This document shows, piece by piece, positions 1 to 8,676 of a DNA stretch of 64,000 nucleotides (its first letter is position 1; the number at the start of each line of letters is the position of its first letter). The position numbers and the translations under genes are program-made. The notes below the pieces were generated by a model. The model saw only the letters and a list, made by a program, of their open reading frames with translations. It searched no databases and had not been told where the DNA came from. This stretch comes from Gemmatirosa kalamazoonensis (GTDB taxonomy: Bacteria > Gemmatimonadota > Gemmatimonadetes > Gemmatimonadales > Gemmatimonadaceae): NCBI RefSeq assembly GCF_000522985.1, contig NZ_CP007128.1:806001-870000 (forward strand). The letters run 5' to 3'.

Positions 1-1
1 G

Positions 2-121
2 TTCGAGTTCCGGACGCGCGGCGACGCATTCATGCTGCGGGTGCGCGAGGCGCCGCCGAGGTACAGCGGCTGCGAGTACTCGTCGCGGACGCAGCGGTGG
101 TACTGCAGCGGGTACTTCTAG
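2..121 (+). CDS. C-terminal end of an unidentified protein (5' truncated by window edge)
   Basis: Reading from base 2, the frame is open to a TAG at 119-121 and gives 39 residues that end in an aromatic and cysteine-containing tail (...RTQRWYCSGYF). The composition looks like a real protein C-terminus, but there is too little to assign a family. It lies 13 bp upstream of the next start codon on the same strand, so the two may be co-transcribed. Confidence 0.45.
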   Translation, partial: FEFRTRGDAFMLRVREAPPRYSGCEYSSRTQRWYCSGYF

Positions 122-134
122 CAGATTGCGTCCC

Positions 135-1049
135 ATGACCCACGTCCCGGTCTTCGGCACGACGCTCGACGGTGTCCACTACGTCGAGCGCCCGAGCGCC
201 TACGTCCTCGTGCGCGACGATGCCGGCGACCTCGCCGTCGTGCGCACGCCGAAGGGACACTTCCTTCCCGGCGGCGGCATCGAGGCCGGCGAGAGCGCGG
301 AGACGGCCGCGGCGCGCGAGGCGCGCGAGGAGACGGGGCTCGTCGTCGACATCATCGGCACCGTGTGCCGCGCCGTGGAGTTCACGCGCGCGCTCGACGA
401 GGACGCGTGGTACCGGAAGGTGAGCGCGTTCCTCGCCGCCCGCGTCGCCGAGCGCGCCGCCGCGGTCGAGCACGACCACGAGCTGCTCTGGCTCCCCGTC
501 GCGCGCGCGCTCGACGCGCTCACGCCGCCGAGCCACCGGTGGGCCGTGGAGCGGTTCGCCGAGCCGCCGTACGCGGCCCGTCTGCGCGAGGTCGTCGATG
601 CCGCAACGCGCGCGCTCGGCGCGATCGACGACGCGGCGAGCGCGCGCCGTCCCGCACCCGACAAGTGGTCGCCGCGCGAGATCGTCGGCCATCTCGTCGA
701 CTCGGCGGCGAACAACCACGGCCGCTTCGTGCGCGCGCAGGCGCAGGACGACCTCGCATTCCCCGGCTACGCGCAGGAGGCGTGGGTGGACGCGCAGGGC
801 TACCGGAGCGCGCCGTGGACGGATCTCGTCGCGCTGTGGGCCGCGTACAACCGTCACCTCGCGCGCGTCATGACGCTCGCCCCCGAGGCGGCACGCATGC
901 GACCGCGGGCCCGCCACAACCTGGACGAGATCGGGTGGCGCGCCGTCCCCGCCGACGTGCCGGCGACGCTCGACCACCTCATGGCCGACTACGTCGACCA
1001 CCTCGAGCACCACCTGCGGCAGGTGCTCGGCCCCGACTGGAGCCGTTAG
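135..1049 (+). CDS. Nudix hydrolase fused to a DinB-like domain
   Basis: This 304-residue protein has two domains. Residues about 20-145 are a Nudix hydrolase with a complete Nudix box at about 47-69 (GX5EX7REUXEEXGU, ending REAREETG), implying Mg-dependent cleavage of a nucleoside-diphosphate-linked substrate. Residues about 155-304 look like a DinB/YfiT four-helix domain: it has the W-S-P-R-E-I-V-G-H-L start, and histidines in GHLVDS and HLEHHLRQ would form the usual metal triad. I chose the ATG at 135; an in-frame TTG at 126 is also open. The TAG stop lies inside a CGTTAGGC octamer. The P-loop gene follows after 7 bp. Substrate unknown; the fusion may couple nucleotide sanitation to a thiol-dependent or metal-dependent transferase. 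Confidence 0.85.
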   Translation: MTHVPVFGTTLDGVHYVERPSAYVLVRDDAGDLAVVRTPKGHFLPGGGIEAGESAETAAAREAREETGLVVDIIGTVCRAVEFTRALDEDAWYRKVSAFLAARVAERAAAVEHDHELLWLPVARALDALTPPSHRWAVERFAEPPYAARLREVVDAATRALGAIDDAASARRPAPDKWSPREIVGHLVDSAANNHGRFVRAQAQDDLAFPGYAQEAWVDAQGYRSAPWTDLVALWAAYNRHLARVMTLAPEAARMRPRARHNLDEIGWRAVPADVPATLDHLMADYVDHLEHHLRQVLGPDWSR

Positions 1050-1056
1050 GCGCGTC

Positions 1057-1569
1057 GTGCGCCGCGTGCTCGTCATCGGATCCGGCGGCGCCGGCAAGTC
1101 GACGTTCGCGACGCGGCTCGGCGCGGCGACGGGGCTGCCGGTGGTGCATCTCGACGCGTGCTACTGGCGCGCGGGATGGGATCCCACACCGGCCGACGAG
1201 TGGACGCGGACGGTCGACGCGCTCGCGGCGGGCGACGCGTGGATCATGGACGGCAACTACGGCGGCACGCTCGACCGCCGCCTCGCCCTGTGCGACACCG
1301 TCGTGTTCCTCGACCTGCCGCGCCTGCTCTGCGTGTGGCGCGCGGTGCGGCGCGCGGCGCGCTACGCCGGCCGCACGCGTCCCGACATGGCGCCCGGATG
1401 CCCGGAGCGCCTAACGTGGGAGTTCCTGCGGTGGATCTGGGACTACCCGCGCACGCGCCGCCCGGGCGTCCTGCGCAAGCTCGCCGCCGTCGCCGCCGAG
1501 AAGCGCGTCGTCATCCTTCGTTCGCGGCGCGACGTCGAGCGGTTCCTGCGCGACGCCGCGACCGGCTGA
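1057..1569 (+). CDS. P-loop nucleotide kinase-like protein (FlaR/topology-modulation type)
   Basis: A cytoplasmic protein of 170 residues with a Walker A motif GSGGAGKST at residues 8-16 and the pattern of the small adenylate-kinase-like family annotated as 'DNA topology modulation protein FlaR'. That pattern includes HLD after the first helix, W-x-R-x-GW, MDGNY and a late ILRSRRDVERFL. The true substrate of this family is poorly known, so a kinase acting on a small molecule is only inferred. The start is a GTG 7 bp after the preceding stop, suggesting an operon with the Nudix-DinB gene. An in-gene GCCTAACG octamer sits at 1409-1416. Confidence 0.75.
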   Translation: MRRVLVIGSGGAGKSTFATRLGAATGLPVVHLDACYWRAGWDPTPADEWTRTVDALAAGDAWIMDGNYGGTLDRRLALCDTVVFLDLPRLLCVWRAVRRAARYAGRTRPDMAPGCPERLTWEFLRWIWDYPRTRRPGVLRKLAAVAAEKRVVILRSRRDVERFLRDAATG

Positions 1570-1622
1570 CTCGCCCGGAGCACCCTGGCGCGCGTGACGA
1601 GCGGCGAGCATCGTCCGCCCTC

Positions 1623-2588
1623 GTGGCACCGCCCCGCTTTCTCCTCCGGCGCGCACGCGCCGCGTGTGCGGTCGCGTCGTTGGTCGCGGCCGGCTGCCGC
1701 CCCGAGCGGGCGCCGTCACCGCCCGCCGCGCCGGAGGGGATGGTCTACGTCCCGGGCGGCGTGGTGCACGTCGGCTCGACGCGGGGCGGGCCCGACGAGC
1801 GACCCGTGTTCGCGGCGCGGGTGCGCCCGTTCTTCCTCGACCGGCGCCTCGTCGCCGTCGCGCAGTTCCGCCGCTTCGTCGAGTCGACCCACTACGTGAC
1901 CGACGCCGAGCGATTCGGCGACGCGGGCGTGATGGATCCGGACACCGGCGAGTGGGTGCTCGTGTCCGGCGCCACGTGGCACCACCCGTTAGGCCCCGGC
2001 ACGCCGCCCGCGCCCGACGACCACCCGGTGACGCAGGTGTCATGGCGCGACGCCGCCGCGTACGCGCGGTGGGCGGGGCGCCGGCTGCCTACCGAGGTCG
2101 AGTGGGAGCACGCCGCGCGCGGCGCCGTCGACAGCCGCGCGCCGTACGCGTGGGGCGATCGGCTCGTCGTCGCCGGACGGTACATGGCCAACACCGGGGA
2201 GCTCGCCGCCACGCGCGACACCGTGCACATGGGCGAGCCGGATCCCGCACGCCGCGCCGCGCGCCAGCACCCTTCGGCGGATGACGGCCACCTGATGACC
2301 TCACCCGTCGGGGCGTACGGCGAGACGCGGCTCCGCCTCTCCGACATGGGCGGCAACGTGTGGGAGTGGACCGACAGCTGGTACCGCCCGTACGCCGACC
2401 GCGACGCGCCCTACGTGCCGACGCCGGCGAGCGAGCGCGTTCAACGCGGCGGCTCCTTCCTCTGCAGCACGGACTTCTGCCACGGCTACCGCGTCTCGGC
2501 ACGGTCGCACGCCACGCCCGAGACGGCGTCCTTCCACGTGGGCTTCCGCACTGCGGCGGACGTCCCCGAGCCCGGTGACCACCGATGA
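1623..2588 (+). CDS. Formylglycine-generating enzyme (sulfatase-modifying factor), lipoprotein
   Basis: The SUMF1/EgtB-type fold converts a cysteine in sulfatases to C-alpha-formylglycine. The C-terminal stretch RGGSFLC....C..YR..AR, followed by T-P-E-T-A-S-F-H-V-GFR, matches genuine FGEs, including both copper/active-site cysteines (about C281 and C286 of 321). DMGGNVWEWT and RLPTEVEWEHAARG are also typical. The N-terminus ends in a lipobox-like LVAAGC, so the enzyme is probably exported and membrane-anchored. The GTG at 1623 is chosen because it precedes this signal directly. The stop overlaps the sulfatase start (ATGA, 2585-2588), so the two are translationally coupled enzyme and substrate. 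Confidence 0.9.
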   Translation: MAPPRFLLRRARAACAVASLVAAGCRPERAPSPPAAPEGMVYVPGGVVHVGSTRGGPDERPVFAARVRPFFLDRRLVAVAQFRRFVESTHYVTDAERFGDAGVMDPDTGEWVLVSGATWHHPLGPGTPPAPDDHPVTQVSWRDAAAYARWAGRRLPTEVEWEHAARGAVDSRAPYAWGDRLVVAGRYMANTGELAATRDTVHMGEPDPARRAARQHPSADDGHLMTSPVGAYGETRLRLSDMGGNVWEWTDSWYRPYADRDAPYVPTPASERVQRGGSFLCSTDFCHGYRVSARSHATPETASFHVGFRTAADVPEPGDHR

Positions 2589-4279
2589 CGAGCTGGCGCC
2601 GCCTAACGATCTGCGTCGTGTGCCTGAGGGCCGGCGCGCTCGCCGCGCAGACGCCCGCGCGCCCGAACATCCTGTGGATCTCCACGGAGGACCTGAGCCT
2701 CCGCGTCGGCGCGTACGGCGACCGGGTCGCGCGCACGCCGAACCTCGACCGGTTCGCCCGCGAGGGGCTGCGCTTCACCCGCGCGTTCACGACCGCGCCG
2801 GTGTGCGCGCCGAGCCGCGCCGCGATCATCACCGGGATGTACCAGAACGCGATCGGCGCGCAGCACATGCGCACCGGCGAGAACACGATCGAGGACCTCC
2901 CGGGCCCGTACGAGGCGGTACCGCCGTTCTACGTGAAGGCCTTTCCCGAGTACCTGCGCGCGGCCGGCTACTACACGACGAACAACGTGAAGACGGACTA
3001 TCAGTTCGGGACCCCGTTCACGATCTGGGACGACGTGAGCGACAAGGCGCACTGGCGCAACCGCCCCGACAAGCGCCAGCCGTTCTTCTCCGTCTTCAAC
3101 CTGATGACGACGCACGAGTCGATGGTGTTCCCCGCCGTGCTGCGGGGGCGGCGTCCGGTGACCGACCCGTCGCAGGTGCAGGTGCCGCCGTACTACCCCG
3201 ACACGCCGAAGGTGCGCGAGGCGCTCGCGCAGTGGTACGACAACATCGCCGCGATGGACACGCAGGTGGGCGCGCTGCTGCGGCAGCTCGAGGAGGACGG
3301 GCTCGCGGACAATACCATCGTCTTCTTCTGGAGCGACCACGGCGACGGCCTGCCCCGCGCGAAGCGGTCGCTCTACGACTCGGGGCTGCGGTCGATCCTG
3401 ATGGTCCGGTGGCCCAAGCCACTCCACCCGCCGTTCGCCCCGGGCGCGGTGAGCGACCGTCTGGTGAGCTTCATCGACCTCGCGCCGACGGTGCTCGCGC
3501 TCGCGGGCGTGCCCGTCCCGGCGCACATGCAGGGAGGCGTGCTGTTCGGCCTGGGGGCCGCGCCCGCCCCTCGTTACGTGTTCGCGGCGCGCGACCGCAT
3601 GGACGTCGAGTACGACATGATGCGCTCGGCGCGGGACGCCCGGTATCTGTACATCCGGAACTTCCAGCCCGAGCTCCCCTACGTCGGGTTCATCCCGTTC
3701 CGGAACCAGAGCCCGATCATGCAGGAGCTGCTGCGGATGCACGCCGAGGGCACGCTCGCCGGGCCGGCGGCGCTCTGGCTGCGGAACTCGCGCCCGCCGG
3801 AGGAGCTCTACGACGCCGAGGCGGACCCGCACCAGATCCGCGACCTGTCGCGCGACCCGGCGCACCGGGCGACGCTCGCGCGCATGCGGGACGCGGTGAC
3901 GCACTGGATGCGGCTCATCGACGACCAGGGGCTCGTCAACGAACCGGAGATGATCCAGCGGATGTGGCCCGGCGGCGCACAGCCGGCGACCGCCGCCCCG
4001 TTCATCCTCGTCCGCGGCTCGCAGAACTGGGAGCACCCGACGCGTGACACCGCGCTGACATTCAGCCGCCCGGCCGAGGTCGAGATCTACGACCCTACGC
4101 AGGGGGCGTCGATCGCGTACACGACGGACAGCGGCCCGAGCCCGCGGTGGAAGCTGTATGCGGGCCCCTTCCGGCTCGACGGGCCGCTGACCGTGCGCGC
4201 GAAGGCGATCCGGTATGGCTACAAGCCGAGTCCGGAGACGCGCACGGTGCTCGTGCCCGCGGGACCGCCGAACCGTTAG
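2585..4279 (+). CDS. Exported type I sulfatase with C-terminal CHB_HEX_C-like domain
   Basis: A 564-residue sulfatase of the alkaline-phosphatase superfamily. It has a signal peptide (cleavage near ALAAQ), the N-terminal metal ligands in STED, and the modification motif C74-A-P-S-R-A-A-I-I-T-G, where C74 would become formylglycine. It also has WSDHGDG for the second metal site. Residues about 475-560 resemble the small beta-sandwich CHB_HEX_C domain (A-Y-T-T-D-S-G...L-Y-x-G-P-F), common at the end of carbohydrate-active enzymes, so sulfated polysaccharide is a reasonable substrate guess. It is coupled to the upstream FGE by a 4-bp overlap. The TAG stop is part of a CGTTAGGC octamer, and the gene converges on the permease with a 4-bp gap. 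Confidence 0.92.
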   Translation: MTSWRRLTICVVCLRAGALAAQTPARPNILWISTEDLSLRVGAYGDRVARTPNLDRFAREGLRFTRAFTTAPVCAPSRAAIITGMYQNAIGAQHMRTGENTIEDLPGPYEAVPPFYVKAFPEYLRAAGYYTTNNVKTDYQFGTPFTIWDDVSDKAHWRNRPDKRQPFFSVFNLMTTHESMVFPAVLRGRRPVTDPSQVQVPPYYPDTPKVREALAQWYDNIAAMDTQVGALLRQLEEDGLADNTIVFFWSDHGDGLPRAKRSLYDSGLRSILMVRWPKPLHPPFAPGAVSDRLVSFIDLAPTVLALAGVPVPAHMQGGVLFGLGAAPAPRYVFAARDRMDVEYDMMRSARDARYLYIRNFQPELPYVGFIPFRNQSPIMQELLRMHAEGTLAGPAALWLRNSRPPEELYDAEADPHQIRDLSRDPAHRATLARMRDAVTHWMRLIDDQGLVNEPEMIQRMWPGGAQPATAAPFILVRGSQNWEHPTRDTALTFSRPAEVEIYDPTQGASIAYTTDSGPSPRWKLYAGPFRLDGPLTVRAKAIRYGYKPSPETRTVLVPAGPPNR

Positions 4280-4283
4280 GCGG

Positions 4284-6788
4284 CTACTCGTACCGCAGCG
4301 CGCGGATCGGCTCGACCTTCGACGCGCGCAGCGCCGGCACCCAGCCCGCGCCGCGCGCGACGCCCGCGAGCACGAGCGCCGCGAGTCCGATGGCGACCGG
4401 GTCCCAGCCCGCGAGGCCGAACAGCAGCGACTTCGCCGCCTGGCCGAGCCCGATCGCCGCGGCCACGCCGACCGCGCCGCCGAGGACCGTCATCCACGCG
4501 ACCTGGCGCAGCACCATGGCGCGCACCTGGCGGCCGTCGGCGCCTAACGCCATGCGGACGCCGATCTCGCGCGTGCGCTGCGCGACCGTGTACGCGAGCA
4601 CGCCGTAGAGGCCCACCGCGGCGAGCAGCGTCGCGACGACGGCGAACGACACGGCGAGGATGCTGATCATGCGGTCCATGAACGTGTTCTCCTTCACCTG
4701 CTGCGGCAGCGTCTTCAGATCCTCCAGCGGCAGGTTCGGGTCGAGGCGCTTCACGACCGCCGGGATCGTGCGCAGCAGCTGATCCGGCGCGAGCGACGTG
4801 CGCACGTAGAAGTTCATGAAGCCCACCGTGCTGTCCTGCTTGTACGGCAGGAAGAACAGCGGCGGGATGTCGTCCTTCACGGAGCTGTACTTCGCGTCGT
4901 GCATCAGGCCGACGATCTCGATCTCCATCTTCGACTGGTCGTCGCGCCCGCCGGTGCCCATGTGCCGGCCCACCGCCTGGCGGCCGAGCCCGAACTTCTT
5001 CGCGAAGGCCTCGTTCACGATCGCCACCTTCGGCGCGCCGACGATGTCGGCCTGCGTGAACTCGCGCCCCGCGAGCAGCGGCACGCCCAGCGTGCGGAAG
5101 TAGCCCGGGCCCACCTGGTTGAAGCGTGCGTTCGCGTCGGTGTCGGGTCCCTTCTTGAAGCCCTCGACCGAGACGTCGTTCCCCCAGTTGTCGCCGGCGA
5201 TGAGCGGCACCATCGCGCCCGTCACGCCGTTGACGCCGGGGATCGACGAGAGCTCCTGCTCGAGCCGCTCGAACAGCGCCGCCGAGCGCGCGTTGGAGTA
5301 GCCATTGAGCTCCGGCGAGATGCCGAACTGCACGACGCGCTCGGTCTTGATGCCGAGATCCACGCGGCTCACGTTCACGAGGCTGCGGATGAACAGCCCC
5401 GCGCAGATGAGCAGCGTCATCGACAGCGCGATCTGCGCCGTGACGAGCGACGTGCGGAAGCGCGACGCCGAGCGCGCGCCGCCGGCCACCTGCCCCGCGC
5501 TCGACCGGATGGTGCCGATGAGCCCCGGCCGCGTGCTGTGGAGCGCGGGGAACATGCCGAACAGCACGCCGGTCACGATCGACACGCCGCCGGCGAACAG
5601 GATCACCGCCGGATCGAGCGTCGCGTGCACCGTCTGCAGCGCGTCGGGCGGCAGCAGCCCCATGATGCCGACGAGCGTGAAGCGCGCGACGACGAGGCTC
5701 ACCACGCCGCCCACGATGCCCAGCAGCATCGACTCCACGAGCAGCTGTCCCATGAGCTGCGCGCGCCCCGCGCCTAACGACAGCTTCACCGCCATCTCGC
5801 CGGCGCGGTTCGCGCCGCGCGCGAGCAGCAGGTTCGCGATGTTCGCGCACGCGATCAGCAGCACGATGCCGGTGATCGCGAACAGGAGCATGAGCGGCGT
5901 GCTCGCCTCACGATGGATCGAGCTCTGCCCGCGCTCTCCCGGCTCGACGCCGACCTGCTTCGCGCGGAACTGCTTCATCGTCGGCTCGCTCATCCCCTTC
6001 TGGAGCGGCGCCTCGACCTCGTTGATGACGGGCCGGTAGGCCGCGTTCAGCCCGCGCTTCGCCTGCGCCAGCGACACGCCCGGCTTCAGGCGCCCGAACA
6101 GGTACGCCCAGTAGCTCTGCCGGTTGTCGAGCCCCTTCCAGCCCGGCACGATCTGCTCGCGCATCGAGATCGGCACGTAGACGTTCGGCTCGATGCCTAA
6201 CGTCGTGCCCGAGAAGCCCTGCGGCGCGACGCCGACGATCGTCATCGGCCGGCCGTTGATCACGATCGCCTGGTTCAACACTCCGGGGTCGTGGCCGAGC
6301 TTCGTGTCCCAGTACTGGTAGCTCAGCACCGTGACGAAGTTCGCGCCCACCGCCTGGTCGTCGCCCGGCCCGAGCAGCCGCCCGAGCGCGGGGGAGAGGC
6401 CGAGCACCGGGAAGTACGATCCCGACACGAGCATGCCGCGCGTGTTCAGCGTCTGCCCCTTGTACGCGAGGTTCGCCCCGAAGCGCACGTGCGCGGCGAG
6501 CGAGACGCCGGTCTGCGCCTTCTCGAGGTCGCGGAACATCGCGTAGCTGAACACCGCGTCGCAGTCGCCGGCCTGCCCGCACGACTGCGACCCCGGCTTC
6601 GGGCCGGGCGCGGTGAGGTTCACGAGCTGCTCGGGGTGCGGCACCGGGAGCGGCCGGAGGAGGATCTGGTCGAACAGCGAGAAGATCGCCGCGTTCGCGC
6701 CGATGCCGAGGGCGAGCGAGAGGACGGCGACGGCCGTCACGAACGGGGTCTTCAGAAGGGTACGCGTGGCGTACTTGAGGCTGACCAT
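4284..6788 (-). CDS. MacB/FtsX-type orphan ABC permease (ADOP family)
   Basis: A membrane protein of 834 residues. It has a transmembrane helix near residues 15-40 (A-L-G-I-G-A-N-A-A-I-F), a MacB-type periplasmic core domain at about 45-270, and an FtsX domain at about 295-420 (LLIACANIANLLLARG). A second periplasmic domain follows, then a C-terminal FtsX domain with GLYGVLAY and REIGVRMALGA. This duplicated layout is the acidobacterial duplicated orphan permease family, often encoded without a neighbouring ATPase; none is seen here. The role is probably MacB-like mechanotransmission or export of an unknown compound. The start ATG is followed by the usual MVSLKYATRTLLKTPF opening. Three GCCTAACG octamers lie inside. 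Confidence 0.9.
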   Translation of the reverse strand: MVSLKYATRTLLKTPFVTAVAVLSLALGIGANAAIFSLFDQILLRPLPVPHPEQLVNLTAPGPKPGSQSCGQAGDCDAVFSYAMFRDLEKAQTGVSLAAHVRFGANLAYKGQTLNTRGMLVSGSYFPVLGLSPALGRLLGPGDDQAVGANFVTVLSYQYWDTKLGHDPGVLNQAIVINGRPMTIVGVAPQGFSGTTLGIEPNVYVPISMREQIVPGWKGLDNRQSYWAYLFGRLKPGVSLAQAKRGLNAAYRPVINEVEAPLQKGMSEPTMKQFRAKQVGVEPGERGQSSIHREASTPLMLLFAITGIVLLIACANIANLLLARGANRAGEMAVKLSLGAGRAQLMGQLLVESMLLGIVGGVVSLVVARFTLVGIMGLLPPDALQTVHATLDPAVILFAGGVSIVTGVLFGMFPALHSTRPGLIGTIRSSAGQVAGGARSASRFRTSLVTAQIALSMTLLICAGLFIRSLVNVSRVDLGIKTERVVQFGISPELNGYSNARSAALFERLEQELSSIPGVNGVTGAMVPLIAGDNWGNDVSVEGFKKGPDTDANARFNQVGPGYFRTLGVPLLAGREFTQADIVGAPKVAIVNEAFAKKFGLGRQAVGRHMGTGGRDDQSKMEIEIVGLMHDAKYSSVKDDIPPLFFLPYKQDSTVGFMNFYVRTSLAPDQLLRTIPAVVKRLDPNLPLEDLKTLPQQVKENTFMDRMISILAVSFAVVATLLAAVGLYGVLAYTVAQRTREIGVRMALGADGRQVRAMVLRQVAWMTVLGGAVGVAAAIGLGQAAKSLLFGLAGWDPVAIGLAALVLAGVARGAGWVPALRASKVEPIRALRYE

Positions 6789-6977
6789 GGCTCGTCCGGG
6801 GGTGTGGCAGGAGCGTACAGGGAGGGGGCCTGGTGCTGTCGCTACGGCTGGCGCGCGGGACGGGTTTCGCTCTTGGACAGATGGCGCGGCCGGCGGGTTG
6901 CCCCCCGCGCGCGACCGCCTAGACTACGGCCGATCGCCCTTCCGGGCGTCCGAGCCGCTCCAGCGACGGAGGATCCG

Positions 6978-7322
6978 ATGCGCACCCCTGCCGCCCAGGG
7001 CACGTACCACGTCGTCCACTTCGCCGACGGCGTCGAGGCGGCCGGCTTCGTGGCCGCGCTGTCGCGGTTCCTCGACTCGCCCCGCTGGCACCGCCCACCG
7101 AGCCACCTCGACGTCGAGGTCTGGTCCGACGCGAGCCCCACCGCCGGCGGCGTGGCCCTCTACCTGAGCGACGGCGCGCTCGCCGCCACCGCGGCCGGGT
7201 TCGACGCCCCGGCGGTCACCCGGAGCTGCCGCGGGGCGTCGATCCCGGAGGAGTGCGCGCTGCTGGTCGACAGCGAGGTGCCGATTCCGCTGTCGATCGA
7301 GGACGGCCGGCGCGGGGACTGA
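6978..7322 (+). CDS. Hypothetical protein, 114 residues
   Basis: A small soluble protein without recognised motifs. A clear Shine-Dalgarno GGAGG (6968-6972) precedes the ATG at 6978, which makes the start reliable although the frame is open much further upstream. The sequence has alternating hydrophobic segments (VVHFADG, VALYLSD, CALLVDSEVP) that suggest a compact alpha/beta fold. It is followed directly by the composite inverted-repeat locus. Confidence 0.7.
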   Translation: MRTPAAQGTYHVVHFADGVEAAGFVAALSRFLDSPRWHRPPSHLDVEVWSDASPTAGGVALYLSDGALAATAAGFDAPAVTRSCRGASIPEECALLVDSEVPIPLSIEDGRRGD

Positions 7323-7334
7323 GACGGGGGGCGG

Positions 7335-7639
7335 GGCGGGACGGCGGGACGATCGACCGCGGGACGAGACGATCAACGGCGGGACGATCGACTGCGGGAC
7401 GATCGACTGCGGGACGATCGACTGCGGGACGTCCAACGGCGGGCGCGGGTACCTAGGTCCCAGGGGGGGCTCCCCCCCTTCGCCCAAGGTGCTATGCGCC
7501 GAACGAGTCGCGGCACCAATCCGACGCGCACCGGATCCCACTGAACGCATCCCGATCCCGCCGTAGACGTCCCGCCGTAGTTCGTCCCGCCGTTCGACGT
7601 CCCGCCGTAGTTCGTCCCGCCCTAGTTCTTCCCGCCGTT
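7335..7639. repeat. Composite inverted-array locus 1 around a G6-CT-C6 element
   Basis: The whole 317-bp gap between two genes is repetitive. The left arm (about 7335-7445) has tandem 15-bp units of the type GGGACGATCGACTGC mixed with CGGCGGGAC. The core (7452-7530) is a copy of the dispersed CCTAGGTCCCAGG/GGGGGGCTCCCCCC element. The right arm (about 7558-7639) carries inverted units of the type GTCCCGCCGTAG. The arms can pair into a long imperfect hairpin. A second composite of the same plan lies at 13706-14066, with arm subtypes swapped. No coding sequence is supported here. Confidence 0.85.
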
Positions 7640-8575
7640 TCAGTTTTCCGCCAACCACCCCTCCACGAGCCGCCGCGCGATCGAATCGCGCCGCGGCAGC
7701 TTCAGATCCGCCCCCTCGTCCCCCCACTCCCCCGCGCCGCGCAGCTCGGCGGCGGTGAACCACCGCGCCTCCGTCAGCTCGTCGGGGTCGATCACGAGGT
7801 CGAACGTCGTCGCCACGGCGCGGAAGCCGATCATGAGCGACGCCGGGAACGGCCACGGCTGCGACGCGACGTAGCGCACCGCGCCCACCTGCACGCCGGT
7901 CTCCTCGAGCACCTCGCGGGCGACCGCCTCCTCCAGGCTCTCGCCGGGCTCCACGAAGCCGGCCAGCGTGGAGAACATCCCCGCCGCCAGCCGGCCGTGG
8001 TGCGCGAGCAGGCACGTCGCCGGCTCGCCGGGCACCCGGCGCTCGACGAGCATGATGACCGCCGGGTCGGTGCGCGGATACGTCTCCGCGCCGCACGCCG
8101 AGCACACGCGCACGTGCCCGGCCTGTCGGCTCTCGGTCGGGGCGCCGCACACGCCGCAGTGCCGGTGGCGGCGGTGCCAGATCAGCATGCCGCGCGCGTA
8201 CGCCAGCATCGCCGCCTCGGCCGGCGCGAGCGTCGACGCGACGCGGCGCAGCTCCACGATCTCGGTGCCCGGCACCGCCGCCGCGATCGCCGCCGCGGCG
8301 GGCTCCTCCACCTCCGCCGCGAACACCGGCATGTCGTCGTCGAGGCCGAGCAGCGTCCAGTCCGACGGCGGCGACGCGACCGCGGCGCGGGCGAGCGCCG
8401 GAGTGAGCAGCACCGGCGCCGGAGCATCGTCGCCGTTCCGGCGCACGAACGTCCGGTCGCGCCACGACGGCACCACGCGCAGATCCGGGCGTCCGCACAG
8501 CGCGGTCACCCACGCCTCGTCCTTCCGCCGGGCCCCCGCGCGGTCGAGCCGCCCACCCGTGTAGGTCAGGTCCAT
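7640..8575 (-). CDS. nudC: NAD(+)/NADH pyrophosphatase NudC (RNA de-NADding family)
   Basis: A Nudix hydrolase of 311 residues. It has an N-terminal NUDIX-like domain, a zinc ribbon at about residues 143-165 (C-G-V-C...C-S-A-C), a Nudix box (GFVEPGESLEEAVAREVLEE), and the NudC-specific SQPWPFPASLM signature that selects NAD(H)-type substrates. The family hydrolyses NADH/NAD to NMN(H) plus AMP and removes NAD caps from RNA. Length and domain order are normal. The start ATG lies next to a GCCTAACG octamer (8592-8599), and the 3' end abuts the composite repeat. Confidence 0.95.
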   Translation of the reverse strand: MDLTYTGGRLDRAGARRKDEAWVTALCGRPDLRVVPSWRDRTFVRRNGDDAPAPVLLTPALARAAVASPPSDWTLLGLDDDMPVFAAEVEEPAAAAIAAAVPGTEIVELRRVASTLAPAEAAMLAYARGMLIWHRRHRHCGVCGAPTESRQAGHVRVCSACGAETYPRTDPAVIMLVERRVPGEPATCLLAHHGRLAAGMFSTLAGFVEPGESLEEAVAREVLEETGVQVGAVRYVASQPWPFPASLMIGFRAVATTFDLVIDPDELTEARWFTAAELRGAGEWGDEGADLKLPRRDSIARRLVEGWLAEN

Positions 8576-8676
8576 GCCGGAAGATAGACGCGCCTAACGC
8601 CGGTGGTGACCCCGGGCGGGGGTCGCCTGGTATTCACGGGGAGAGCGCGTCGTCCCTCACCGGCCGGAGTCGTCGA

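Noticed and set aside
30-1097. Large minus-strand frame opposite the Nudix-DinB gene
   Set aside because: Arginine- and valine-rich shadow with no motifs; the plus-strand frame carries complete Nudix and DinB signatures.
7335-7445. CRISPR-like array
   Set aside because: The 15-bp units are contiguous or nearly so, without unique spacers of constant length, and they face an inverted array. No cas gene is nearby.
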